DNA from: Paracoccaceae bacterium | Lineage (GTDB): Bacteria; Pseudomonadota; Alphaproteobacteria; Rhodobacterales; Rhodobacteraceae | DNA length: 10,441 nt | Assembly: GCA_015485015.1 (NCBI GenBank) | Contig: WFUK01000324.1 | Coordinates: forward strand, 1-10,441 | Direction of reading: 5' to 3' | Shown: in pieces, positions 1 to 7,694 of the stretch | Layout of the letters: every line of letters begins with the position of its first letter | How positions within the stretch are numbered: the stretch's first letter is position 1 | Position numbers and translations under genes: made by a program | The notes under the pieces: generated by a model | Seen by the model: only the letters and a program-made list of their open reading frames with translations | Told to the model about the DNA's origin: nothing | Database searches by the model: none

Positions 1-105
1 GATTTGCTCGGTAATGCCAATTCCGGCAATAATAAACCCCGCCCAGACCAGAAATACCGAGACCCAGCCCCCCATGCGGAGGAATATGCCGTAAAACGGT
101 CTCAT
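1..105 (-). CDS. Unknown small membrane protein, N-terminal part only
   Basis: This reading frame starts at ATG 105-103, overlaps the trpD stop codon in an ATGA arrangement, and runs open off the left window edge, giving 35 visible residues. It begins [14 protein letters not shown] and continues into a strongly hydrophobic stretch (about residues 14-31) that looks like a first membrane segment, with Arg residues before it. It has no Shine-Dalgarno sequence of its own, so translation is probably coupled to trpD. In relatives trpC usually follows trpD, and this N-terminus is not TrpC-like. I do not recognise the family. The overlap supports a real gene, but the length visible is too short to assign a function. 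Confidence 0.5.
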   Translation of the reverse strand, partial: MRPFYGIFLRMGGWVSVFLVWAGFIIAGIGITEQI

Positions 106-1118
106 AGGGCCGAGGTGATCCGTGCCAATGTTTTTACCGCCTGAACCGCCTTGCCGGAATCAAGGCTTTCGGCTGCGATTTCAACGCCTTGTATCAGGCT
201 ATCCGCCTTATCGGCAATCACCAATGCCGCCGCTGCATTCAGCAGCACCGCATCGCGATAGCCGCCCTTTTCTCCACCCAGCACCGCGCGCAGGGCCTTG
301 CCGTTATATTCAGGCGAGCCGCCGGTGATGTCCTTAAACGGATATACAGGTAGCCCGGCATCCTCGGGGTGGATCTCGCTTTGCAGGATCACACCGTTTT
401 CCAGCTTGGCCACGGTGGTAGGGCCGCAAATGGTGATTTCATCCGTGCCATCCGAGCCATGCACCAGCCAGGCGCGCTCCGAGCCGAGATCTTGCAGGGT
501 TTCGGCCATATGCACCAGCAAATGCGGGGTGAAAACGCCGGTAAGCTGGCGCTTTACGCTCGCAGGATTGGTCAGCGGGCCAAGGATATTGAAGATGGTG
601 CGGGTGCCAAGCTCCAATCGCGCGGGCATCACATGGCGCATGGCGGGATGGTGCATCGGGGCCATCATAAAGCCGATATTGGCCTCGGCCAAGCCGCGCT
701 CCACCACCTCGGGTTCGACCATCACCTTCACGCCCATCTGCCCCAAAGCATCCGCCGCGCCCGATTGGGAGGATATGTTTTTGTTGCCATGCTTGGCCAC
801 CGGCACCCCCGCGCCCGCCACCACAAAGGCCGTCGCGGTCGAGATATTCAGCGTGGCCTTGCCGGTGCCGCCAGTGCCGACGATATCCATCGCGCCAGCG
901 GGGGCGCTTACGGGCTTGCAGCGCGCGCGCATGGCGCGGGCGGCGGCGGTGATCTCGACCGGTCCTTCCGAGCGGGTGCGCAGCACCATCAGAAATCCGG
1001 CGATCTGCGAAAGCGTGGCGCTGCCATCCATGATGATATCAAAGGCGGCTTGGGCATCGGTGCGGGTCAGGGGGCCGTCAATGGCTTTGGCGATGATCGG
1101 TTTCAGGGCGTCGCTCAT
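102..1118 (-). CDS. trpD: Anthranilate phosphoribosyltransferase
   Basis: TrpD transfers the phosphoribosyl group of PRPP to anthranilate, the second step of cytosolic tryptophan synthesis. The product is 338 residues, normal for the family, starting [10 protein letters not shown]. The helical N-terminal domain is followed by the PRPP loop GTGGTGK (81-87), the NIST motif (91-94), KHGN (109-112) with SSQSGAAD, and the acidic metal-site pair Asp226-Glu227 in GSDGTDEIT. The PRPP loop reads GTGGT where many family members have GTGGD. The frame stays open further upstream, but ATG 1118 is chosen because AAAGGA precedes it and it overlaps the trpG stop by ATGA, as expected for coupled translation. 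The gene also overlaps the next membrane-protein gene by ATGA, so at least three genes form one transcription unit. The usual next gene, trpC, is not adjacent. Confidence 0.97.
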   Translation of the reverse strand: MSDALKPIIAKAIDGPLTRTDAQAAFDIIMDGSATLSQIAGFLMVLRTRSEGPVEITAAARAMRARCKPVSAPAGAMDIVGTGGTGKATLNISTATAFVVAGAGVPVAKHGNKNISSQSGAADALGQMGVKVMVEPEVVERGLAEANIGFMMAPMHHPAMRHVMPARLELGTRTIFNILGPLTNPASVKRQLTGVFTPHLLVHMAETLQDLGSERAWLVHGSDGTDEITICGPTTVAKLENGVILQSEIHPEDAGLPVYPFKDITGGSPEYNGKALRAVLGGEKGGYRDAVLLNAAAALVIADKADSLIQGVEIAAESLDSGKAVQAVKTLARITSAL

Positions 1119-1696
1119 GCTGGTTCCTTTGCAAGGGCTAGAAAGTTGCGCAATATCTGGTGGCCATGCTCGGTGGCGATGGATTCGGGGTGAAACTGCA
1201 CGCCATGGATCGGCAATTCGCGATGCGACAGCCCCATAATCGTGCCATCCGCCACCTCGGCGGTGATCTCCAGTATATCCGGCAGGCTTTTGCGCTCTAC
1301 GGTTAGGGAATGATAGCGCGTGGCCTTGAAGGGCGAGGGGATATCGACAAATAACCCTTTGTTTTGATGCAGTATTTCTCCGGTCTTGCCATGCACGATT
1401 TGATCCGAGCGTATGATTTTGCCACCAAAAGCCTGTCCGATGCTTTGATGCCCGAGGCAAACCCCCATCAAGGGCGTGCGCGCGGCCGCCGCTGCCTCGA
1501 TCAGCCCAAGGCAGATGCCCGCCTGATCAGGGTCACAAGGACCGGGAGAAAGCAGAATCGCCGCAGGATCAAGCCCCATCGCCTCTTTCACGCTTAGCTC
1601 GTCATTGCGCTTCACCACAACATCCTCGCCAAGCTGGCCAAAATAATGCACCAGATTGTAGGTGAAGCTATCGTAGTTATCAATCAAAAGCAGCAT
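1115..1696 (-). CDS. trpG: Anthranilate synthase glutamine amidotransferase subunit
   Basis: TrpG hydrolyses glutamine and passes ammonia to TrpE, which makes anthranilate from chorismate. The 193-residue protein is a stand-alone class I amidotransferase of normal length. It opens with [13 protein letters not shown], carries LLSPGPCDP (48-56), the nucleophile Cys80 in GVCLGHQS, and the His169/Glu171 pair in FHPES. An in-frame GTG at 1702 gives two more residues, but AAAGGG lies at 1707-1702, correctly spaced only for ATG 1696. Some relatives use TrpG also in folate synthesis as PabA; the trpD overlap argues for tryptophan as the main role. The gene heads a trpG-trpD-membrane ORF unit and is divergent from the deacetylase-like gene. 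No Trp-codon leader peptide is visible upstream. Confidence 0.96.
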   Translation of the reverse strand: MLLLIDNYDSFTYNLVHYFGQLGEDVVVKRNDELSVKEAMGLDPAAILLSPGPCDPDQAGICLGLIEAAAAARTPLMGVCLGHQSIGQAFGGKIIRSDQIVHGKTGEILHQNKGLFVDIPSPFKATRYHSLTVERKSLPDILEITAEVADGTIMGLSHRELPIHGVQFHPESIATEHGHQILRNFLALAKEPA

Positions 1697-1825
1697 AAGC
1701 ACCCTTTCGCGAAAATATTACCCTATAGGGGCTGTTGATTACCCCGGATATGTTGCTAGACTGTTTAACAGCTTGTGGGGTAAAGTGAAAACCCTGTTTT
1801 GAAAAGGAAAATTAGAGGAATATTC
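1697..1825. promoter_or_regulatory. Divergent control region between trpG and deacetylase-like gene
   Basis: This 129-bp spacer must carry the starts for both flanking genes. It holds three small perfect inverted repeats: TTTCGCGAAA at 1705-1714, touching the trpG ribosome binding site; CCCTATAGGG at 1721-1730; and CTGTT-T-AACAG at 1761-1771, overlapping the plus-strand -10 box. The minus strand has no TGG codon here, so a tryptophan-sensing leader peptide is not present. I could not place a convincing trpG promoter: a TAATAT at 1720-1715 lies too close to the ribosome binding site. Confidence 0.4.
1735..1762 (+). promoter_or_regulatory. Promoter of the deacetylase-like gene
   Basis: A -35 box TTGATT (1735-1740) and a -10 box TAGACT (1757-1762) are separated by 16 bp. 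The GCTAGACTG context is common for housekeeping sigma-factor promoters in this bacterial group. The start of transcription would lie near 1769, giving a leader of roughly 57 bases before ATG 1826. Confidence 0.5.
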
Positions 1826-3043
1826 ATGTCGACGTCTCGCAACAAAGGCGGCGGCTTTTTCGTAGGGGTTCTCTATGGAACAGTCACCAGCATCCTGTTG
1901 TATCTAGTGCTTTCTTTTTTGTATCCCATCGAAATCAGCAATGCCAGCGCGCCCGTAGAGATCGCCTCTACCGGCGGGGCAGAACCTGCCGAAACCGCGC
2001 CCGCTATTGTGGAGCCTGCGGAAAATATCGAGATCACGGAAAACGTATCTCAGCCCGAGATCCAGCCCGAAGCCGACCTGCCCGAAGCGCCAGCCACCGA
2101 GCTGGCCAGCATGGGCCAGCCCGATATGGGCCAAGGCAACGAGATTGCCGTCGGCGGGGGCGGGGATTCCAGCCCGGCCAGCGTGGTAAACCCTCAAATC
2201 GTCGGCACGCAAGCACAAGCCGAGCCAGCGATTGCTACCGCAAGCGCCGAGGTGCCCAGCGTTGGCGGCCCGTCAACCGAAACCACCGTGCCTGGCCAGT
2301 CAACGGTTGTGGCATCTGTGCCGGCCTCGCCGGATGCGGCGGGCACACAGGTCGCGCCGCCGGCCGAGCTTTCGCCTTCGGTTTCGGGTCCGGCCACCGA
2401 AGTTTTTGCGGTTGCTTTTACCGGTGACAGCTCCAAGCCGATGCTGGCAATCATTCTGGAAGACACGCTGGAAACCGATCTGACCGATCTATTCGCCACC
2501 GGCACCCCGCTTAGTTTTGCGCTGCCCGCAGATGTGGATTCCTCCGGTTCGGCGCGCAGCATCCGGCAAAGCGGCTATGAGGTGGTGGCGATGCTGCCCT
2601 CCGGCCTTAGCCGCCAAAGCGGTGTGGAGGATAATGTCCGGCAATTTATGCAAAACGTGCCGGTGGCGGTGGCGCTGCTGGATGCCAGCTCTGCCGGGCT
2701 GATGCTGAATCGGGATTCGATGCAAAAGGTGCTGGATACAACCCGCCCCGCCGGGCTTGGCGTGATCACCTTTGGCGGTATTGGCACGAATATTGCGCGC
2801 GATCAGGCCCTTAGGGCGGGCGCGGCTTACGGCAATGTTACCCAGATCATTGACGAATCCCAGGATATCGAGCTGATATTACAAGCGCTGAACCGCGCGG
2901 CGCTTAAAGCTGTAACCAATGGTAGCGCGATTGTATTTGCCCGCACCCGCCCCGAAACCATTGAAGCGGTGGTGCGCTGGCTTGACGGCTTTCGGGCGCA
3001 GCGGGTGCAGATGGTGCCGGTGAGCGTCGCCATTCAGCGCTAG
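1826..3043 (+). CDS. Membrane-anchored divergent polysaccharide deacetylase family protein
   Basis: The 405-residue product has a short N-terminus, a single membrane segment (about 10-33), a long Pro/Ala/Glu/Ser/Gly-rich low-complexity linker (about 40-195), and a C-terminal globular domain (about 200-403). The latter resembles the divergent polysaccharide deacetylase (YibQ/DUF610) fold, with a predicted periplasmic position. The domain begins MLAIILEDT where the family has a double Asp, and reads AMLPSG near 255-260 where the family has a His-containing HLPM-type motif, so metal-dependent catalysis looks doubtful. An in-frame TTG at 1799 would add nine residues, but AGAGGAA five bases before ATG 1826 favours the shorter form. 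The gene has its own promoter, ends at a shared terminator, and lies between the two trp blocks on the opposite strand. Function is unknown; a structural or carbohydrate-binding envelope role is inferred. Confidence 0.8.
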   Translation: MSTSRNKGGGFFVGVLYGTVTSILLYLVLSFLYPIEISNASAPVEIASTGGAEPAETAPAIVEPAENIEITENVSQPEIQPEADLPEAPATELASMGQPDMGQGNEIAVGGGGDSSPASVVNPQIVGTQAQAEPAIATASAEVPSVGGPSTETTVPGQSTVVASVPASPDAAGTQVAPPAELSPSVSGPATEVFAVAFTGDSSKPMLAIILEDTLETDLTDLFATGTPLSFALPADVDSSGSARSIRQSGYEVVAMLPSGLSRQSGVEDNVRQFMQNVPVAVALLDASSAGLMLNRDSMQKVLDTTRPAGLGVITFGGIGTNIARDQALRAGAAYGNVTQIIDESQDIELILQALNRAALKAVTNGSAIVFARTRPETIEAVVRWLDGFRAQRVQMVPVSVAIQR

Positions 3044-3064
3044 GCTACCCCGCCCAGCGAATAG

Positions 3065-3115
3065 AAAAGGCCGGATCGAAGCGCTCCAAAGAGGGCGATT
3101 TCGATCCGGCCTTTT
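3065..3115. terminator. Bidirectional intrinsic terminator between convergent genes
   Basis: Arms at 3065-3080 and 3100-3115 are perfect 16-bp complements, starting AAAAGGCCGG and ending CCGGCCTTTT, around a 19-base loop. A T-run follows on the plus strand to 3116 and a four-T run follows on the minus strand. It lies 21 bp after the deacetylase-like gene and 9 bp after the transporter gene, and so can end both transcripts. Confidence 0.92.
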
Positions 3116-3124
3116 TGATTTATC

Positions 3125-4087
3125 CTAGGCTGTGGCGGCGTGCGAGTTGCGCGCCAGATCTCCGGTCACCCATTCCATCACGGTGCGATAAGCCAGATAC
3201 AGGATGATGGGCGTGCCAATCGCCAGCCCGATATACAGGCCGCCAAGCGCCATAATACCGTGGCCCGTGGCCACCGCCATCACCTGCACATTCAGCCATG
3301 CCCCGATGGGGAAGGTGAAGGAGGCCCAAACCGGCGTATAGCCGCCGCGTATCATCCAGGGCACCAAAAACAGCAAGCCGATTAAAGCCACATCTCCGGC
3401 GCGGTAAAACCAGATGAAGATCTCGTGATTTCCCAATGTGCCAAACCCGAGCGCAAACAGGCAGATCGGCGCCAGAAATATCATCACACTGGGGCGCAGG
3501 GCTTTTGGCAGCGGATCGCGCTTGAGCGTCAGGAGAATACCGATCGTAACAATCACAAAGGCCAGAAGCGCCGACCAGATCAATAGCTGGCTTTCCCAGA
3601 CAAAGCCCAAAGGCACGCCGGCAATCGGGCCAACCACCGGCCCGACAAAGGTGAGATACTGAAAGGTGGTGAAATGGCGCTTTTCCGGCGGGTCTTTCCA
3701 GATGGCAAATAGCACAATTGCCGAGGCAAATACCTGCATAAATACCCCCGTCCACCAGACCAGCGGCACCGAAATGCCGAGCGGCAGCAAGGCCGCCGCC
3801 AGAAGCATCATCGCCATCGCCATAGAGGCAATACCGGCGCGGGCAGGCGGGCTTTTCATATCTTCAAATAATACCGAGGGGCGCGATAGCAGCTTGCGCA
3901 GGTAAAACCCTGTAAACCATATAAAATATCCGGTTGAAGCGGCCAGCATCAGGTTGCCGATATCCTCGGAAATCCATGGAACTACATCGGCAGCGTTTCT
4001 CCAGCCAAGCGCCAAAGACATAAAGCCAAGGCAAACCGGAAAAGCAGCGGGCGGCGTTTGTCGCCATAGTGGTGTTTCTAAAAGCAT
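3125..4087 (-). CDS. TDT/TehA (SLAC1-type) family membrane transporter
   Basis: The 320-residue protein is almost entirely hydrophobic with about ten membrane segments, in keeping with the tellurite-resistance/dicarboxylate transporter (TDT) family, whose TehA and SLAC1 members form trimeric anion channels. Visible marks are an N-terminal PAAFPVCLGFMSLALGW stretch (13-29) that matches the first TDT helix, and SFTFPIGAW (256-264), which matches the conserved late helix. The start ATG 4087 has GAGGGA four bases upstream and a TATAAT box close by, so the gene probably has its own promoter inside the 70-bp gap after trpE. No tehB-like gene is adjacent. The substrate cannot be read from the sequence; anion or C4-dicarboxylate is possible, and a tellurite role is only a family label. 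It converges on the deacetylase-like gene and ends at the shared terminator. Confidence 0.8.
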   Translation of the reverse strand: MLLETPLWRQTPPAAFPVCLGFMSLALGWRNAADVVPWISEDIGNLMLAASTGYFIWFTGFYLRKLLSRPSVLFEDMKSPPARAGIASMAMAMMLLAAALLPLGISVPLVWWTGVFMQVFASAIVLFAIWKDPPEKRHFTTFQYLTFVGPVVGPIAGVPLGFVWESQLLIWSALLAFVIVTIGILLTLKRDPLPKALRPSVMIFLAPICLFALGFGTLGNHEIFIWFYRAGDVALIGLLFLVPWMIRGGYTPVWASFTFPIGAWLNVQVMAVATGHGIMALGGLYIGLAIGTPIILYLAYRTVMEWVTGDLARNSHAATA

Positions 4088-4108
4088 GACGTCCCTCGTT
4101 TTTTTATG

Positions 4109-4138
4109 ATTATAACGAGTTTACCCAAAAAATGACGA
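4109..4138 (-). promoter_or_regulatory. Likely promoter of the TDT transporter gene
   Basis: A perfect TATAAT -10 box reads on the minus strand at 4114-4109, with a weak -35 TCGTCA at 4138-4133 (18-bp spacer). It would give a leader of about 15 bases. The -10 lies within an inverted repeat CTCGTT/AACGAG (4095-4100 and 4114-4119), and an outer CCTCGT/ACGAGG pair (4094-4099, 4135-4140) also brackets it, so an operator here is possible. Confidence 0.4.
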
Positions 4139-4157
4139 GGATCAAGCTTTCAGCGGT

Positions 4158-5669
4158 TTATCTATTGCCGCGCGCGCCGCCAAATAGCGCGGCTTCTTTG
4201 GCGGCTTGCTTCAAGGCGTTGGATTTGTTGACTGTTTCCTGAAATTCGGCCTCGGGATCACTATCATACACCACACCGCCGCCAGCCTGCACATATAGGG
4301 TTTGGTCTTTGATCACCGCGGTGCGCAAGGCGATGCAGATATCCATATCGCCATTGCAGGCAAAATAACCGAAGCCGCCGCCATAAACACCGCGTTTCTC
4401 ACTTTCCAGCTCGTCGATGATTTCCATCGCCCGCACCTTGGGCGCGCCAGACACCGTGCCGGCAGGTAATCCGGCCAGCAGGGCGCTCAGGGCGTCGTGA
4501 TCCTCTGAAAGCTCGCCTTCGACATTGGAAACGATATGCATCACATGCGAATAGCGCTCGATGATAAACTGCTCGTTTGGATCAACCGTGCCGATTTTCG
4601 CCACGCGGCCGACATCATTCCGGCCCAGATCAAGCAGCATGAGATGCTCGGCGCATTCCTTTGGATCGGCCAGCAGGTCTTTTTCCAGCGCCAGATCCTC
4701 GGTCTCATTCGCACCGCGCTTGCGGGTGCCGGCGATGGGGCGGATGGTGACCTTGCGATCCTTGACCTGCACCAGAATCTCGGGGCTGGCCCCGACGATC
4801 TGATAGCCGCCAAAATTGAAATAAAACATATAGGGCGAGGGGTTGGTGCGGCGCAGCGCGCGATAAAGCGTGAAGGGCGGCAGGGCGAAATCCTGCTTCC
4901 AGCGCTGGCTCGGCACCACCTGAAAAATATCTCCGGCGCGAATATAGGCTTTGGCCTTGTTCACCATCTCGAAATAGTCGGCCTTGCTCATATTGCTTTC
5001 GCGCGGCGCGGCCTCGACATCGGAAAATTCGCTAATACCGGCAATGGCCGGACGATCCAGATCGCGCAGGGCATCGGCCACCCGCTCGGCGGCCTGGGCA
5101 TAGGCGGCGCGGGCGCTTAGGCCCGAATTGGCCCATGCGGGCGAAACCACGGTGACCTCGCCCTTGACCCCGTCCACCACCACCACCACCGAGGGGCGCT
5201 GCATAACCGCATCGGGCAGGCCGATCGGGTCGGGGTTGATATTTGGCAAATGCTCCACCAGCCGGATCATATCATAGCCGAGAAAGCCGAATAGCCCCGC
5301 CGACATCGGCGGTAGGCCCTCGGGCAGATCGATCCGGCTTTCGGCGATCAGGGCGCGCAGGCTGGTGAGCGGATCACCGGATTCGGGCTTAAACGCGGCT
5401 TCGTCAAACCGCGCCTCGCGGTTCAGGCTGGCTTTTTCGCCGTGGCATTGCCAGATCAGATCGGGCTTCATGCCGATGATGGAATAGCGCCCGCGCACCT
5501 CGCCGCCGGTGACGGATTCAAGGATGAAGCTGTCTTTTCGCCCTTGGGTCAGCTTGAGCATCAAGGATACAGGCGTATCCATATCCGCGACGATCCTTTG
5601 CCAAACCACCTGATTTTCGCCATTATTATACGCGGTTTCAAAGGCGGGGAATTCCGGGTTCAGCGCCAT
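4158..5669 (-). CDS. trpE: Anthranilate synthase component I
   Basis: TrpE makes anthranilate from chorismate with ammonia supplied by TrpG, the committed step to tryptophan. The 503-residue protein has the normal two-part plan: an N-terminal regulatory domain with the tryptophan-binding LES motif (50-52), then the chorismate-utilising domain (about 225-490). The latter carries GDIFQVVPSQR (246-256), SPEI (295-298), GTRKRG (314-319), DLGRND (347-352) and SGAPK (407-411). The catalytic motifs look intact and the feedback site is present, so allosteric inhibition is expected. It starts at ATG 5669, only three bases after the ppiD stop, without a clear Shine-Dalgarno, which suggests coupled translation from the ppiD message. 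No leader peptide or attenuator fits in that gap. Paralogues PabB and isochorismate synthase are alternatives, but the LES motif and trp neighbours favour TrpE. Confidence 0.97.
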   Translation of the reverse strand: MALNPEFPAFETAYNNGENQVVWQRIVADMDTPVSLMLKLTQGRKDSFILESVTGGEVRGRYSIIGMKPDLIWQCHGEKASLNREARFDEAAFKPESGDPLTSLRALIAESRIDLPEGLPPMSAGLFGFLGYDMIRLVEHLPNINPDPIGLPDAVMQRPSVVVVVDGVKGEVTVVSPAWANSGLSARAAYAQAAERVADALRDLDRPAIAGISEFSDVEAAPRESNMSKADYFEMVNKAKAYIRAGDIFQVVPSQRWKQDFALPPFTLYRALRRTNPSPYMFYFNFGGYQIVGASPEILVQVKDRKVTIRPIAGTRKRGANETEDLALEKDLLADPKECAEHLMLLDLGRNDVGRVAKIGTVDPNEQFIIERYSHVMHIVSNVEGELSEDHDALSALLAGLPAGTVSGAPKVRAMEIIDELESEKRGVYGGGFGYFACNGDMDICIALRTAVIKDQTLYVQAGGGVVYDSDPEAEFQETVNKSNALKQAAKEAALFGGARGNR

Positions 5670-5672
5670 GAT

Positions 5673-7571
5673 CTAGTGTCCGTCATCAATGCCGTCGACA
5701 TGCAGCCCGTCGCCACCAAGGATGGAATCGATCAAACCTTGATTGATGGTGATCTCGGTTTGATTGGCAATGCCGTTGGCGAAAAGGATATAGAGGTCCG
5801 AGGCGACATCCTCCCGCATCTGGGTGTTGGCCTGCTCCAGAAAGCTGATGCCGGTGTCGGATTGCGGATCAAACGGCGAAATACTGGTGATCTGAATAAC
5901 AATCGCGCCGGTTTCCGTGGGATAAACCACTACGTCATCAATCGGTTGGTCAAAAAGCTCAAGCGCCACAATCGGCGGCACGCCTGTGGGCGGAGAAGTG
6001 CGGGTGGCGTTGGTTTCGCGTTGCGGTGTTTGGCCGATGGCGGCCAGGGTGGCGGAAAAATCGGCACCGGCTTCGACCTGTGATTTCAGCTCGGCGGCGT
6101 AATCCTGAATGCGCGAGACCGTGATCTCCCGGGTGGCACCAACCGTGGCTTGCTCGCGGGATTCCTCAAGGGTGCGCAAGCGGGCCGGAACGATTTCATC
6201 GACCCGAAGGACAAGAATACCGCCATCATTCAGCTCGACCAAATCCCGATCTTCGCCAATATCCGCGCCAAGCGCCTCGGAGATAAACACCGGATCACTG
6301 GCAATCGGTTCGACGGAATCAATGCTGTAATCAATGGTGAAAAGCTGCATATCGGTTTCGTTTACCAGCTCTTCAAGGCTGGCTCCGCCGGCGATCAGAT
6401 CATCGATATCGCCGATCATAACCGGAATTTGTGAGGCGGCCTGTTGTTGGGCCAGCGCGGTGCGGATGTCGTCTTTTACATCGTCGAAAACCAGCTCCAC
6501 CGCAGGGATGGCGGCATTTACCTTAAAAAGCGCAGGGCCAACCAGCGCCTGAACCGGACCATAGATACCGGTGCCATCCGTGGCAAAAATCAGATCGGCT
6601 ACCGCATTGGCGATTTGGCTGGCGACCACCATGCCAAGCTGGGTTTGCTCGGGGGATTGACCTTGCTCGGCGGCGATATCCTCAAAGCTGGCTTCGCCGG
6701 CATCAAGCCGCGCGCGGGCGTTATTGGCGGCATCCAGATCGGGGAATATAATGCGGTCCACAATCCGGCGGGCCGGGGTGTTCGAGGCTTGGGATTGCGC
6801 GTCAAATACCTGCTGGACCTCTTCATCTGTGATTTCGATATCGGCCATCAGCAATTCGGGGCTGATCAGCGCATAGGTGATTTTGCGGGTTTCAGGGGTG
6901 GTGAATAGATCGGGATTCGCATCGTAATAGGCTTGGATCTCAGGCTCGCCAGCGGTTTCGGTTTCGCTATTCAGCACGGTTTTATCCAGCTCGGCCCATA
7001 TCAGATCACGACGTTCGCCGATGAAATCCATCAATATGCGGGCGGCGGTGTTTTGCTCGGCCACGCCGCCGGAAACCGCGCTGTTTATCAGGTTTTGGGT
7101 TTGATCATCGCGCAGCAGGGCTTCGTAATCGGCGCGGGTCAGGTTTTGTTGTTGCAGGATCAAATCGTAATTGGCTTCGGAAAATCCGGTGCCGAACACC
7201 TGAAAAGCCGGATTGGTGATCAGGGCTTGCCGAACCGCCTCATCCCCGACAGAAAGGCCAAGATTGGCGGCCTCGTTGGAAAGTGCCGCCATGGTGATCT
7301 GGCGGCGCAGGCTGGTTTGATCAATGCCAAAAAGACGGGCTTGGTCAAGGGTGAGGGCTTGGCCGAATTGCTGCGTGGCGCGCTGGATGTCTTGTTGCAG
7401 GGCGTTATAATACTGGTCTACCGAGATTTCTTCGTTGCCTACCGTTGCCACCTTGGTGGCACCGGTTGCCTGAAAGGCTCCGGTAAGGCCAAAGCCGCCA
7501 AGACCCAGAATCAAAAAGCCCATAATCACCCATACAAAGATGCCGGATTTCTTTTTGCGCGTTTCGGTCAT
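5673..7571 (-). CDS. ppiD: Membrane-anchored SurA/PpiD-type periplasmic chaperone (parvulin-like)
   Basis: The 632-residue protein has a basic start (TETRKKK), one membrane anchor (about 10-31), a SurA-like N-terminal chaperone domain (about 40-200), a parvulin-like domain (about 267-355), and a long C-terminal domain rich in Asp, Glu and Gln. Family members help outer-membrane and secreted proteins fold as they leave the Sec translocon. The parvulin region keeps spacing seen in the family (RIIFPDLDAA, then SFEDIAAEQGQSPEQT and QLGMV) but lacks the usual His at its start (VDRIIF instead of an H-I-L type motif), so isomerase activity is doubtful. ATG 7571 has AGGGGTGA upstream. The stop is three bases before trpE, so the two share a transcript. 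The product is much longer than SurA and has an uncleaved anchor, which fits PpiD better. Confidence 0.88.
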   Translation of the reverse strand: MTETRKKKSGIFVWVIMGFLILGLGGFGLTGAFQATGATKVATVGNEEISVDQYYNALQQDIQRATQQFGQALTLDQARLFGIDQTSLRRQITMAALSNEAANLGLSVGDEAVRQALITNPAFQVFGTGFSEANYDLILQQQNLTRADYEALLRDDQTQNLINSAVSGGVAEQNTAARILMDFIGERRDLIWAELDKTVLNSETETAGEPEIQAYYDANPDLFTTPETRKITYALISPELLMADIEITDEEVQQVFDAQSQASNTPARRIVDRIIFPDLDAANNARARLDAGEASFEDIAAEQGQSPEQTQLGMVVASQIANAVADLIFATDGTGIYGPVQALVGPALFKVNAAIPAVELVFDDVKDDIRTALAQQQAASQIPVMIGDIDDLIAGGASLEELVNETDMQLFTIDYSIDSVEPIASDPVFISEALGADIGEDRDLVELNDGGILVLRVDEIVPARLRTLEESREQATVGATREITVSRIQDYAAELKSQVEAGADFSATLAAIGQTPQRETNATRTSPPTGVPPIVALELFDQPIDDVVVYPTETGAIVIQITSISPFDPQSDTGISFLEQANTQMREDVASDLYILFANGIANQTEITINQGLIDSILGGDGLHVDGIDDGH

Positions 7572-7602
7572 TCATTTCACCCCTGCATTAAATGTTCATG
7601 CT

Positions 7603-7631
7603 GTTTTATGGCGGGTTGAAGGAGGTGGCAA
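7603..7631 (-). promoter_or_regulatory. Candidate promoter for ppiD-trpE
   Basis: On the minus strand a -35 TTGCCA (7631-7626) and a weak -10 TAAAAC (7608-7603) are spaced by 17 bp, giving a leader of about 25 bases before ATG 7571. The -35 matches consensus at five of six places. It would also drive trpE. Confidence 0.35.
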
Positions 7632-7657
7632 GCCAAAAGGGCGTGAATAGCAGCGGG

Positions 7658-7684
7658 CGATCATTGATCGGGGGATCGACCCCC
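7658..7684. repeat. Two adjoining small palindromes in the ppiD/DUF1801 spacer
   Basis: CGATCA-T-TGATCG (7658-7670) is a perfect 6+1+6 palindrome. It shares its last G with a second inverted repeat, GGGGG-ATCGA-CCCCC (7670-7684). They lie between the two divergent promoters. They could be protein-binding sites or simply GATC-rich sequence; no function can be read from them. Confidence 0.45.
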
Positions 7685-7694
7685 TCACAAATGA

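Noticed and set aside
298..1239. Plus-strand open frame of 313 codons opposite trpD
   Set aside because: It lies antisense to trpD with its intact motifs, shows no family features, and has Ser/Pro/Arg-rich shadow composition.
1119..1460. Upstream extension of trpD to a 452-residue protein
   Set aside because: The extra 114 residues lie inside trpG in another frame, look like shadow sequence, and the ATGA overlap with AAAGGA supports the start at 1118.
1697..1800. Tryptophan attenuator before trpG
   Set aside because: No TGG codon is present on the minus strand and no terminator hairpin with a T-run is seen.
1799..1825. TTG start adding nine residues to the deacetylase-like protein
   Set aside because: AGAGGAA is spaced for ATG 1826, and the shorter protein has a typical N-terminus before its membrane segment.
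5442..6083. Plus-strand open frame of 213 codons across the ppiD-trpE junction
   Set aside because: It is antisense to two real genes and shows no domain-like sequence.
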